Below, one piece after another: positions 29,882-38,226 of a DNA stretch of 64,000 bases. The first letter of the stretch is position 1. Every line of letters begins with the position of its first letter. The notes under the pieces are model-generated. The model did not search any database and was not told the origin of the DNA. It saw only the letters and a program-made list of their open reading frames with translations. Made by a program: the position numbers and the translations under genes. This DNA comes from Bosea sp. NBC_00550 (GTDB lineage: Bacteria; Pseudomonadota; Alphaproteobacteria; Rhizobiales; Beijerinckiaceae), in NCBI RefSeq assembly GCF_026020075.1, contig NZ_CP102772.1:3694501-3758500 (forward strand), written 5' to 3'.

Positions 29882-30442
29882 TTACGCCATTGCCTTGACG
29901 CCGTAGTGCAGGATCACGGTGCCGTTCTTCAGCGGGCGGGCCGTGATCAGCGAGAAGCCGCGCTTGTCGGTGCCTTGCTTGAAGAAGGGCGTGCCCCGGC
30001 CGATCGTGAGCGGCGCGACCCCGAGCATGATCTCGTCGACCAGCCCGGCGGCCAGCAGCGATTCCGTCAGCTCGGCGCTGCCGAAGACATAGATATCCTT
30101 CCCCGGCACGGCCTTGCGCCGGGCGATCTCGTCGGCGATGTCGGCCGTCACCGTCGTGTTGTTCCAGTCCGAGCCCGTCAGGCTGCGCGAGGCGACGAGC
30201 TTCGGCAGGCTGTTCATAAAGGCTTTGGTCTCGCCCTCCTCCTCCGCGCTCGTCCAATAGGCCTTCATGCCCTCATATGTGACCCGGCCGAAGACGAGCA
30301 GCCCGGCCTTGTCTCCGAACTCGCTGCTCATCTCGTTCAGTTCCTCGCCCCAGGCATCGCTGTGGAAGGCCAGATCCCATTTTTCCGGCCCTTCGAAGAA
30401 GCCCTCCAGCGTCATCAGATTCCAGACGATCAGCTTGGCCAT
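29882..30442 (-). CDS. dihydrofolate reductase family protein (RibD-C-like)
   Basis: 186 residues from the ATG at 30442. The sequence begins MAKLIVWNLMTLEGFFEGP, a hallmark of the stand-alone RibD C-terminal/YyaP-like proteins, and has LLVFGRVTYEGMKAYW, DIYVFGSAELTESLLAAGLV and LGVAPLTIGRGTPFF. These proteins bind NADPH but are usually not folate enzymes, and their substrates are unknown. It diverges from an HxlR-type regulator with a 99-bp gap containing two ATTGCAAT sites. Confidence 0.88.
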   Translation of the reverse strand: MAKLIVWNLMTLEGFFEGPEKWDLAFHSDAWGEELNEMSSEFGDKAGLLVFGRVTYEGMKAYWTSAEEEGETKAFMNSLPKLVASRSLTGSDWNNTTVTADIADEIARRKAVPGKDIYVFGSAELTESLLAAGLVDEIMLGVAPLTIGRGTPFFKQGTDKRGFSLITARPLKNGTVILHYGVKAMA

Positions 30443-30479
30443 CTCACCTCTCCTGCCGCGCTCGGATAAACCAGTTGTG

Positions 30480-30525
30480 AATTGCAATTGGTTGATGATT
30501 ATCCAAACCGATCCTACATTGCAAT
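30480..30525. promoter_or_regulatory. two ATTGCAAT palindromes in the DHFR-like/HxlR divergent promoter
   Basis: AATTGCAATT, a perfect 10-bp palindrome, lies at 30480-30489 and CATTGCAATC at 30517-30526 carries the same 8-bp core, 37 bp away. Both are in the 99-bp gap between divergent genes. Binding by the adjacent HxlR regulator is inference. Confidence 0.45.
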
Positions 30526-30541
30526 CAGTTTGGAGACGAGC

Positions 30542-31045
30542 ATGCGCGAGACCGGCCGTTCGGGCTGTCCGATCAATCTGACACTTGAAATCCTGGGCGA
30601 TCGCTGGAGCCTGATCGTCCTTCGCGACATCATGTTCGGCAATCGACGGCATTTTCGCGAGCTCCTGTCGAAATCGGAAGAGGGCATCGCCTCGAACATC
30701 CTCGCCGATCGACTGAAGCGACTGGTCGAGAAGGGCCTGCTCTCGCGCCGCGACGATACCAGCCACAAGCAGAAGGCGATCTACAGCCTGACCGAGATGG
30801 GCATCGCGCTCGTTCCCGTCTTCGCCGCGATGGGCGAATGGGGCCGCCGCTTCCTGCCGGTGACGGAGGAACTCTCGATCCGGGCCGAACTCCTGAGCGA
30901 AGGCGGCCCGGCCTTGTGGGAGCGCTTCATGCAGGAGCTCAGGCACCTGCATCTCGATGCAAACAAGCCCGAGCACTCCGTGCTCGGCGAGCTGACGCAG
31001 GCCTATCAAGCAGCGCTGGCGCGGCGGAAGGCTCTGGCAGGCTGA
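30542..31045 (+). CDS. HxlR-family transcriptional regulator
   Basis: 167 residues from the ATG at 30542 with GGAGACGAG upstream. The HxlR pattern is clear: CPINLTLEILGDRWSLIVLR, then FRELLSKSEEGIASNILADR and LKRLVEKGLLSRRDD, a winged helix with an N-terminal cysteine (Cys9), which in relatives senses aldehydes or quinones. The C-terminal part is longer than in many family members. It probably controls the divergent DHFR-like gene through the ATTGCAAT sites. Confidence 0.92.
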   Translation: MRETGRSGCPINLTLEILGDRWSLIVLRDIMFGNRRHFRELLSKSEEGIASNILADRLKRLVEKGLLSRRDDTSHKQKAIYSLTEMGIALVPVFAAMGEWGRRFLPVTEELSIRAELLSEGGPALWERFMQELRHLHLDANKPEHSVLGELTQAYQAALARRKALAG

Positions 31046-31098
31046 GCCGCACGGACACCGGCCGACTTATCCCCGGTGGCCAGGACTACCGGACAATA

Positions 31099-31117
31099 GG
31101 GCTCCTCTCAGGAGCCC
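31099..31117 (+). promoter_or_regulatory. hairpin that encloses the ribosome-binding site of the toxin-like gene
   Basis: GGGCTCCT (31099-31106), loop CTC, AGGAGCCC (31110-31117): eight perfect base pairs. The 3' arm contains AGGAG, which lies 6 bp before the ATG at 31121, so the folded mRNA would hide the ribosome-binding site. This predicts low or conditional translation. It could be coincidence in GC-rich DNA, but arm length and exact placement make it worth testing. Confidence 0.55.
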
Positions 31118-31120
31118 GTC

Positions 31121-32233
31121 ATGCCAGCCCACCATCGCTTTTCTGACCGCGGGAGCGAGCTTCGCACCCTGCGCATGCGCTTGCTTCGCCTGCGAGACGA
31201 ACTCGGCCTGATCCGGCGCGATCACTGGCTTCGCAAATACAATCCTTCCCAACCCCGCGTGCCTGCCGGCGGCCCTGGCGGTGGACAGTGGACCAGCGGC
31301 GCGGGAGGTGGCGGCGGTTCAGGCGGCGGAAACCCAGATTTTCCCGACGGCACATCGCTCGACGCAGATGCCGGCTGGTCCTCGCTCGGCGAGGGCTGGA
31401 ACGAGGACGGCTCGGTCTTCGAGCAGGCCGTCACGGACGGCCAGGGCACGACGATCCAGTCGGAATACGCCGCCTCGCGCGCCGCCGGCTTCGACGAACG
31501 CCAGACCGTCATCGACCGCGATGGCAACACGGTAAGCTTCGAAACGACGGACAAGGTCCAGTTGATCCGCGACGGCGGCCCAGACGGAGAAATAGTCAGC
31601 CAATCGGTCTGGGGAGAAAATGGACCAGACGTGGTCGAGGCGAGATGGCGACGCGGCGGAGGATCAGGAGGTTCTCGGTCGCAAGCGGCCGGCAAATTGT
31701 TCGACTGGTTCAATAGCCTGGGAGAAAGCAGCGGCGCTCTACCCGTTCTAGGGTTTCGTGCCCACGATTATGCACCTGGGAAGGCCGATTCTTTCAGCAC
31801 GTCATGGGTCGGCAAGGTTGATCGTGCCGAAGTCGAACAAGCCTGCCCTTACCTCCCAAAAATCCAGGAAATGTTGGATGATGCGGCACGCGAGGCCGGA
31901 CCGCCGAGCAATTTCTCAACGATGCAGAAATACGGCACAGACGTTCATCTCCGACTCAAGAATCGCGTCGATGTCTGGAACAATCCTGCCGTCGTCGCAG
32001 AACGGTCCTACTTCAAAGAATTGCGCGAATTGGGGGAGCAGCCTTATGGAACAGCCGGAACCAAACGTTTTGATGTCTTTGAAAGAGGAATCAATGGGAC
32101 CCGTTGCCTTTACGATATCAAGACGGGCCGCGAGCTCTCACGTTCTGAGGCGGACATTACCGCCGATGCCGCTATGCGCATTCGCGGATCAGTGAATCGC
32201 CCTCTCGTAATCGAGTTGAGGCCTCGACTTTGA
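31121..32233 (+). CDS. putative nuclease-type toxin (unrecognised family)
   Basis: 370 residues. N-terminus: YNPSQPRVPAGGPGGGQWTS (40-59), a motif that recurs at the start of many otherwise unrelated alphaproteobacterial and phage-associated proteins, followed by a glycine-rich linker (60-70). No signal peptide. The C-terminal region (about 265-370) has YGTDVHLRL (His276), VVAERSYF (Glu294), GTKRFDVFE (Asp318) and CLYDIKTG (Asp332, Lys334), then the strand LVIEL. Glu...Asp...Asp-x-Lys in this order resembles a PD-(D/E)xK nuclease core. Its stop overlaps the next gene by TTGA. Base composition falls to about 50% G+C (30 of 60 at 31921-31980). Toxin function is inference. Confidence 0.6.
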   Translation: MPAHHRFSDRGSELRTLRMRLLRLRDELGLIRRDHWLRKYNPSQPRVPAGGPGGGQWTSGAGGGGGSGGGNPDFPDGTSLDADAGWSSLGEGWNEDGSVFEQAVTDGQGTTIQSEYAASRAAGFDERQTVIDRDGNTVSFETTDKVQLIRDGGPDGEIVSQSVWGENGPDVVEARWRRGGGSGGSRSQAAGKLFDWFNSLGESSGALPVLGFRAHDYAPGKADSFSTSWVGKVDRAEVEQACPYLPKIQEMLDDAAREAGPPSNFSTMQKYGTDVHLRLKNRVDVWNNPAVVAERSYFKELRELGEQPYGTAGTKRFDVFERGINGTRCLYDIKTGRELSRSEADITADAAMRIRGSVNRPLVIELRPRL

Positions 32234-32904
32234 CAACGCGGCGACAGATCGACGAGCTTCTTCGTCCCTATCGGCAGCGCAAAGACCTTCATGTCCGTGG
32301 GCATGAGATTTATCTCGTGCCTATCCATCATGTCACCCGCGGCCTCAGAATATATCGGACGGGTGAGGCCGATCGTTTTGACATCGCCTTGTTCGTCGGC
32401 CTCAGCTTTGACCCGGCGTTGGGGTCCCCACGTGCGGTGTCCCAGGTTTTCAGATACGAGAACTGGCTAGCCCGCTGGACGGAGCCGAATCTTCAGCAGC
32501 ATTTCGAACGCATTATCCGAGAATACGTCTTGCCGTCGCTGAGGCCCCTGAACTTAGCAACTTTTGCCATTGAACAGGACCCACCTCGTCAAGGGCCGGA
32601 ACTCCCGCTCGAAGATGCGTTCGAGCTCGTGCATATGAAGGCCTTGCTCCATACCGCTCGGGGCGATTTCAAAGCTGCAGCCGCAAGCCTTGAAGTTCTA
32701 ACTGAAATCCCGCGCGGTCACCGCGTGATGGAGCCGGTCCTGAGTGCCCTTCTGGACCATCTCCGGCCACTGATCTTGGCCAATGACCGCACCGCGGTGG
32801 CTGCCATGTTGCACGATTGGGAAGCGGACTCGATAGGGCGCTGGGAATTGTCCGCGCATCACGAACGCACGCCCTTCCCGCTCGAACTTCAGCCGCAGCC
32901 CTGA
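32230..32904 (+). CDS. hypothetical partner of the toxin-like gene, possible immunity protein
   Basis: 224 residues from a TTG that overlaps the upstream stop (TTGA at 32230-32233), so translation is coupled. Family not recognised. The first part has RFDIALFVGLSFDPALGSPR and VSQVFRYENWLARWTEPNLQQ, a mixed alpha/beta look; the rest is helical with HMKALLHTARGDFKAAAASL, resembling a TPR-like helical pair. No signal peptide or membrane segment. Codon use is less GC-biased than in neighbouring genes. The coupling and co-location suggest an immunity or accessory role for the upstream protein. It ends 4 bp before the convergent RND gene. Confidence 0.6.
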   Translation: MTTRRQIDELLRPYRQRKDLHVRGHEIYLVPIHHVTRGLRIYRTGEADRFDIALFVGLSFDPALGSPRAVSQVFRYENWLARWTEPNLQQHFERIIREYVLPSLRPLNLATFAIEQDPPRQGPELPLEDAFELVHMKALLHTARGDFKAAAASLEVLTEIPRGHRVMEPVLSALLDHLRPLILANDRTAVAAMLHDWEADSIGRWELSAHHERTPFPLELQPQP

Positions 32905-32908
32905 TACC

Positions 32909-35900
32909 TCACTCCGCCGCCAGCCGCGGCGGCGCGGGCTTCGACATCGCCTCGGCCGTCGCGATCGCGGGGGCCGCGTGCTCGTCGATCGGCTCCCAGT
33001 TGCTCTCGTCCTCGGCCTTGCTGAAGAAGCGGCCGAAGAGCCAGCCCGTTGCGCGAGAGAGATCGTCCATCACCATGTAGAAGGATGGCACGAAGACGAG
33101 CGACAGCACCGTCGAGACGAGGAGGCCGCCGATGACCGCGATCGCCATCGGCGCGCGAAACTCGCCGCCGTCGCCGACGCCATAGGCCGAGGGCAACATG
33201 CCCGCCGCCATGGCGATGGTTGTCATCAGGATCGGCCGCGCGCGCTTGCGTCCCGCCTCGATCAGCGCCGTCAGCCGGTCCTTGCCGCGCCCGACCTCCT
33301 CGACTGCGAAATCGACGAGCATGATCGCGTTCTTGGTGACGATGCCCATCAGCATGAGCAGGCCGATATAGACCGGCATCGACACGGCATTGCCGGTCGC
33401 CAGCAGCGCGATCACGACGCCGCCGAAGGAGAGTGGCAGCGAGAGCAGGATCGTGATCGGCTGGAAGACCGACCCGAACAGCAGGATCAGCACGGCCAGC
33501 ACCAGCATCAGCCCGGTCGTCATCGCCGTGATGAAGCCTTCGACGACCTCGCCCTGGATCTCGGCATCGCCGGTTGCGGCGATCCAGACGCCGGACGGCA
33601 GGCCGACCTCCTTGACGATCTGCTGGAACTTCTCCTGCGCCGTGCCGAGTTCGAAGCCGCGCTTGAGATCGGCGCCGATCTGTGCCCGGCGGACCCGATC
33701 GTAGCGGTCGATCGAGCTCGGCCCCTCGCCGAAGCCGATATCGGCGACGGCGGTGAGCGGAATCGAGACGCCGCTCGTGTTGGTCACGCGCAGCGCGGCG
33801 ATGTTGCGGATATCGGTGCGGGCATCTTCTTCGAGCTGCACGCGGATCGGCACCAGCCGGTCGCCGGCGTTGAACTTGGCGAGATTGGCGCCGACATCGC
33901 CGATCGTCGCGACGCGCACGGCTTCCGAGATCGCTTCGGGCGTGACGCCGAGATTGGCGGCCTCCTCCAGCTTCGGCGTGACGCGCAGCTCCGGGCGGCT
34001 CAGCGAGCCAGCGGTCGCGACGTTGAGATAGCCGTCGACTTGGCGCATCCGCGCCTCGATCTTGGCGACGGCGGCATCGAGCGCATCGCCGTCCTTCGAC
34101 ATGATCGAGAAGGCCATCTCGCGTTCGCCGCGCTCGTTGACGTACCAGGCGCGCACATCCGGCACGCTGGCGAGCTTCTCGGCGATCGTGACCTTGAGCT
34201 CCTTCTGCCTGATGTCGCGCTCGGCCTTGGGCTTCAGCAGGATGAAGACGGCGGCGCGGCGGACCTCGCGCTGGCCGGTCGGCGATGCCCCGCCCAGCAC
34301 GAAGACGTTGGTGACCTCGGGAATCGCCTTCAGCGCGTCGACGAGATGGTCGGTGGTGACGCGCGTATCCTCGAGCGTCGAGCCGGGCGGCAGCTCGACC
34401 GAGGCCACGACGCGGGAGGTGTCCTCGTCCGGGATGAAGCCGGTCGGCAGCAATTGCGTCGCCTGGATCGAGCCGACCAGGAAGAGGAAGCCGACCACCA
34501 GCGTCGCATAGGCGGTGTTGAACGGCATCGTCCGCCAGCGCCGCGAGCCGTCGAAGCGCGGGAAGAACGGGATGCGCCGCTTCTTCAGCGTGCCGTTCAG
34601 CAGGCCGACATAGGCCCGCATGATCCATCCGTCCTTCGGATCGGCATGCTTCACGGGGCGCATCAGATAGGCGGCCATCATCGGCGTGATCAATCGCGCG
34701 ACGAGCAGCGAGAACAGCACCGCAACCGCCACGGTCAGGCCGAACTGACGGAAATACTGCCCGGCGACGCCGCCCATGAACGAGACCGGCGCGAAGATCG
34801 CGACGATGGTAAGCGTGATCGCGATGACAGCCAGGCCGATCTCGTCGGCCGCCTCCATCGCAGCGCGATAGGGCGATTTGCCCATCTTCATGTGCCGGAC
34901 GATGTTCTCGATCTCGACGATGGCGTCGTCGACGAGGATGCCGGTCACCAGCGTGATGCCCAGCAGGCTGACGAGGTTGAGCGAGAAGCCCATCAGCTCC
35001 ATCGCCCAGAAGGTGGGGATGGCCGAAAGCGGCAGGGCGATCGCCGTGATCAGCGTCGCGCGCCAATTGCGCAGGAACAGGAAGACGACGACGACGGCGA
35101 GCGCGGCACCCTCGATCAGCGTCTCCATCGCCGCCTTGTAGTTGCCGTGCGTATAGGCGACGGCATCGTCGATCGGGGTGATCTTGATGTCGGGGAAGCG
35201 CTTGTTCAGCTCCGCCACCCGCTGCGCGACGACATCCTTGACGGAGAGTTCGCTGGAGCCCTTCGAGCGGAACACCGCGAAGGTCACGACCGGGCTCTTG
35301 TTCAGCCGGCCGAAGGCGCGCGGCTCCGAATTCGAATCCTCGACGCGGCCGAGCTCCTTGAGGCGCACCTCGCGCCCGCCGGTCAGCGTGATCTTGGTTT
35401 CGGCAAGCTCGGCGACCGTGCGCGCGCCCGCCAGCGTGCGGATCGCCTGCTCCTGCCCGCCGACCTCGCCCCGCCCGCCGGCCAGATCGACATTGGTGGC
35501 GCGGATCTGGCGGTTGACCTCGCCCGCGGTGATGCCGAGCGCCAGCAGCCGGTCGGGATCGAGCGAGATGCGGATTTCGCGGTCGACGCCGCCATAGCGC
35601 TCGACGCGCCCGACGCCCTTGAGGCCCTGCAGCTCGCGCGCCACGACATCGTCGACATGCCAGGAAATCTGCTCCAGCGTCATCCCGGCCGAGGCCGCGC
35701 CATAGGTCAGGATCGACTGGCCTTCGACGTCGATGCGCTGGATGATCGGCTCGTCGATCGTCCGCGGCAGATCGGCCCGGATCTTGGCGATCGCGTCCTT
35801 GACGTCGTTGACGGCCCGGTCCGTGTTGGTTTCGAGCCGGAACTCGATGATGGTCTGCGACTGCCCGTCGGTCAGCGTCGACATCACATGCTTCACGCCG

Positions 35901-36130
35901 GTGATGTTCGCGACCGAATCCTCGACGCGCTTGCTGACCTGGCTTTCGAGCTCGGCCGGTGCGGCGCCAGATTGCGTCACGGTGACGGAAACCAGCGGCA
36001 CGTCGATGTTCGGGAAGCGCGTGACCGGCAGCTTCGAGAAGGAGAGCAGCCCGAGCACGCAGAGCACGACGAAGAGCAGGATCGCCGGAACCGGCTTTCG
36101 GATCGACCAGGCGGAGAAATTCACGTTCAT
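32909..36130 (-). CDS. RND-family efflux transporter permease (AcrB/MdtB type)
   Basis: 1073 residues from the ATG at 36130; a TTG at 36145 would overlap the adaptor stop. It begins NVNFSAWSIRKPVPAILLFV, the first membrane helix, followed by a large periplasmic loop, more helices including GILVDDAIVEIENIV with the proton-relay aspartates, a second loop, and the last helices. Twelve membrane segments in two halves fit the family. It pumps hydrophobic compounds out through a tripartite complex with the adaptor encoded upstream; an outer membrane channel is not encoded here. Confidence 0.94.
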   Translation of the reverse strand: MNVNFSAWSIRKPVPAILLFVVLCVLGLLSFSKLPVTRFPNIDVPLVSVTVTQSGAAPAELESQVSKRVEDSVANITGVKHVMSTLTDGQSQTIIEFRLETNTDRAVNDVKDAIAKIRADLPRTIDEPIIQRIDVEGQSILTYGAASAGMTLEQISWHVDDVVARELQGLKGVGRVERYGGVDREIRISLDPDRLLALGITAGEVNRQIRATNVDLAGGRGEVGGQEQAIRTLAGARTVAELAETKITLTGGREVRLKELGRVEDSNSEPRAFGRLNKSPVVTFAVFRSKGSSELSVKDVVAQRVAELNKRFPDIKITPIDDAVAYTHGNYKAAMETLIEGAALAVVVVFLFLRNWRATLITAIALPLSAIPTFWAMELMGFSLNLVSLLGITLVTGILVDDAIVEIENIVRHMKMGKSPYRAAMEAADEIGLAVIAITLTIVAIFAPVSFMGGVAGQYFRQFGLTVAVAVLFSLLVARLITPMMAAYLMRPVKHADPKDGWIMRAYVGLLNGTLKKRRIPFFPRFDGSRRWRTMPFNTAYATLVVGFLFLVGSIQATQLLPTGFIPDEDTSRVVASVELPPGSTLEDTRVTTDHLVDALKAIPEVTNVFVLGGASPTGQREVRRAAVFILLKPKAERDIRQKELKVTIAEKLASVPDVRAWYVNERGEREMAFSIMSKDGDALDAAVAKIEARMRQVDGYLNVATAGSLSRPELRVTPKLEEAANLGVTPEAISEAVRVATIGDVGANLAKFNAGDRLVPIRVQLEEDARTDIRNIAALRVTNTSGVSIPLTAVADIGFGEGPSSIDRYDRVRRAQIGADLKRGFELGTAQEKFQQIVKEVGLPSGVWIAATGDAEIQGEVVEGFITAMTTGLMLVLAVLILLFGSVFQPITILLSLPLSFGGVVIALLATGNAVSMPVYIGLLMLMGIVTKNAIMLVDFAVEEVGRGKDRLTALIEAGRKRARPILMTTIAMAAGMLPSAYGVGDGGEFRAPMAIAVIGGLLVSTVLSLVFVPSFYMVMDDLSRATGWLFGRFFSKAEDESNWEPIDEHAAPAIATAEAMSKPAPPRLAAE

Positions 36131-36141
36131 GGCCGAATCCG

Positions 36142-37329
36142 TCAATTGGTCGCGACAGGCGTGACGAGATCGCCGTCGCGCACGAAGGTGCCGGCGCGTG
36201 CCACCACGGTCTCACCCTCCGCGAGTCCGGTCGCGATCTCGGCCCGTCCACCGCCGGCCAGGCCGATCGTCACCGGCTTGGTCGTGACCTTGCCGTCCTT
36301 GACGGTCTGCACGGTCGCGCCCGAGCGGCTATAGGTGATCGCCGAAAGCGGCAAGGTCACGGCCCGCTTGCGGCCTGTCTCGATGATGCCGCGGGCGAAG
36401 CTGCCGAGCGACACGGGCGGGTTGCCGTTGAGCGCGACGCGGACGCGGCCGAGGCGCGAGGCCTTGTCGACCTCAGGCGAGATCAGCCGGATCGTGCCCG
36501 CGAGCGCGTCCTTGGCCCCTGCGGGCAAGACGGAGACGCCCTGACCCACCTTCAACCCCGGCAGCTCGACCTCGGCGACCTGCGCTTCCAGCTCGACCGC
36601 CCCGTCGGCAATGATCCGGAAAAGCGGCTCGGCTCCGGCGCCCATGCCGGCCGTTGCGCCGAGACGCGCGGTGCGGCGGCTGACGATGCCTGCATGCGGC
36701 GCCTTGATATCGGTCCGCGCGAGCTTGACCGTGATGTCCTTGCCCTGCGCCTGAGCGAGCGCCAGATCGGCCGTGGCGATGGCGAGCGCCTGCCGGGCCG
36801 AGTTCGCCCGCGCCTGGCCCGAGCGCGCAGCGGCCGCACGCTGGTCGAACGTCTCGATGCTGGCATTGCCGGTGTCGCGCAGCGCCTTGGTCCGATCGAA
36901 GGCATTGTTGGCCTGGACGAGATTGGCGTCGGCCTCGGCGATCTGGGCATTGGCCTGAGCGACCAATGCTTCCGCGCGGGCGATCTGCGCGTCGTTCTGC
37001 ACCTTCTGGACGTCGAGCGTCACGCGGTTCAGCCGGGCCAGCACCTGCCCTTGCGCGACCTTGTCGCCCTCCTCGGCCAGAAGCTCGACGATCGACAGCC
37101 CGTCGACCTCCGGTGCCACCAGGATCTCGTCGCGCGCAACCATCGAGCCCGAGACGACCACGCTCTGGACGATCTCGGTCATCTGCGCCTGCGTCACGGT
37201 GACGGACGGCCCGGCAGCAGCCGCGGCCGGGGCCGGCGTCTGCGCGACGAGCGGCAACGGGATCGCCAGGAGAGCCGCTGCCAGCGCCATCGGGGCGACC
37301 AGGCGAAAAACGGTCATGCGAACGGGCAT
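36142..37329 (-). CDS. RND efflux periplasmic adaptor (membrane fusion protein)
   Basis: 395 residues from the ATG at 37329, which has AGGA 9 bp upstream; a 23-residue extension from the ATG at 37398, overlapping the TetR stop, is an alternative, as is the ATG at 37317. Signal peptide: TVFRLVAPMALAAALLA, ending near LVAQ. The mature protein has the barrel-sandwich half-motif GLSIVELLAEEGDKVAQGQV, a coiled-coil hairpin rich in Ala/Gln/Glu (about 100-180), and IKAPHAGIVSRR, the return half. It links the RND pump to an outer membrane channel. Confidence 0.92.
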   Translation of the reverse strand: MPVRMTVFRLVAPMALAAALLAIPLPLVAQTPAPAAAAAGPSVTVTQAQMTEIVQSVVVSGSMVARDEILVAPEVDGLSIVELLAEEGDKVAQGQVLARLNRVTLDVQKVQNDAQIARAEALVAQANAQIAEADANLVQANNAFDRTKALRDTGNASIETFDQRAAAARSGQARANSARQALAIATADLALAQAQGKDITVKLARTDIKAPHAGIVSRRTARLGATAGMGAGAEPLFRIIADGAVELEAQVAEVELPGLKVGQGVSVLPAGAKDALAGTIRLISPEVDKASRLGRVRVALNGNPPVSLGSFARGIIETGRKRAVTLPLSAITYSRSGATVQTVKDGKVTTKPVTIGLAGGGRAEIATGLAEGETVVARAGTFVRDGDLVTPVATN

Positions 37330-37394
37330 CGGGTGTGGTCCTGTTGCGGCCTTGAAGCCGGAGGAAAAGGCGAGAAGCCCGGCGGGTGCAGACA

Positions 37395-38033
37395 TCATGG
37401 CTGCACGTCCGCTTCGGGCAGGAGCATGGTCTGCGCGAGCTGGCGCATGCTGGCGAAAAGCGTGTCGGCGGCAGTTGCCTCGTCGAAGGCCGGATCCATC
37501 CCGCGCCGACAGAAGAAGCCATCGGCCATCATCGAAACCGCCAGCAGGAAGCGGTGTTCGTCGAGCCGCGGCGGCAGCTCGCCGTTGTGCTTGGCCTCGC
37601 CGATCGCCGCCGCAAGCCCTTGGGCCACCGTGCCTTCGATATCCGCACACATGCGCGCCATCTCCGGGTTGCGCGCCGCCTCTGCCCATATCTGCAAGGC
37701 GATGACCGCCTTCTCGCGCGGTTGGCGGACGAGATGCTTGCGGCCGAGCTCCTCAAGCTGATCGAGCAGCGCGCCGTTGTCGGGGCAGAGCTCGCCGAAA
37801 TCGGTCGCGATCAGGGAACGGTCGCGCTCGGCCATGCCGGCGATGATGGCGTCCTTGGAGCTGAAATAGCGATAGAGATTGCCAGGGCTCATGCCCGCCT
37901 CGGCCGCGACATCCTGCATCGTCGCCGCGTGGAACCCGGCGCGCGCGAAGACGCGCTCCGCCGCGTCGAGGATGCGGATATGTCGCTCCGACAGGGCGGG
38001 ATCGGGCTGCGACGTGGAAACCAGAGGTGGCAT
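37395..38033 (-). CDS. TetR-family transcriptional repressor
   Basis: 212 residues. Helix-turn-helix at about 20-66 with AAERVFARAGFHAATMQDVA and AGMSPGNLYRYFSSKDAII, a standard TetR signature. The C-terminal domain is less conserved, as usual. It is first in the TetR-adaptor-pump operon and a perfect 24-bp palindrome lies 14 bp upstream of its start, so autorepression with the pump genes is likely. The inducer is probably a pump substrate (inference). Confidence 0.94.
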   Translation of the reverse strand: MPPLVSTSQPDPALSERHIRILDAAERVFARAGFHAATMQDVAAEAGMSPGNLYRYFSSKDAIIAGMAERDRSLIATDFGELCPDNGALLDQLEELGRKHLVRQPREKAVIALQIWAEAARNPEMARMCADIEGTVAQGLAAAIGEAKHNGELPPRLDEHRFLLAVSMMADGFFCRRGMDPAFDEATAADTLFASMRQLAQTMLLPEADVQP

Positions 38034-38047
38034 CAGAACTCGGGAAA

Positions 38048-38071
38048 ATGAGAATGAACGTTCATTCTCAT
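38048..38071. promoter_or_regulatory. perfect 24-bp palindrome upstream of the tetR-RND operon
   Basis: The 24 bp form an exact palindrome centred between 38059 and 38060; the half-site is ATGAGAATGAAC. It is 14 bp upstream of the TetR start codon and about 155 bp before the amidotransferase gene. Length and symmetry fit a TetR operator. Confidence 0.75.
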
Positions 38072-38226
38072 CTCAGAAAGCGGAAGCGCGGTCAAGCGAT
38101 TTGCCATCGGGGGTTGCGATTCCGCCGGGCATACCGCCCGAAGCTTGCCGGATCATTGCAGCGATCCCGGCGCACAAATTGCTTGCGTCGTCCCGTGTGG
38201 AACCTCATGTTTAGGGGCGATCTGGC

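Noticed and set aside
32978..36334. Open frames of over 1,100 codons in other frames across the RND permease gene
   Set aside because: The real permease has all family features; the other frames translate to charged repetitive sequence and have no RBS or domains.
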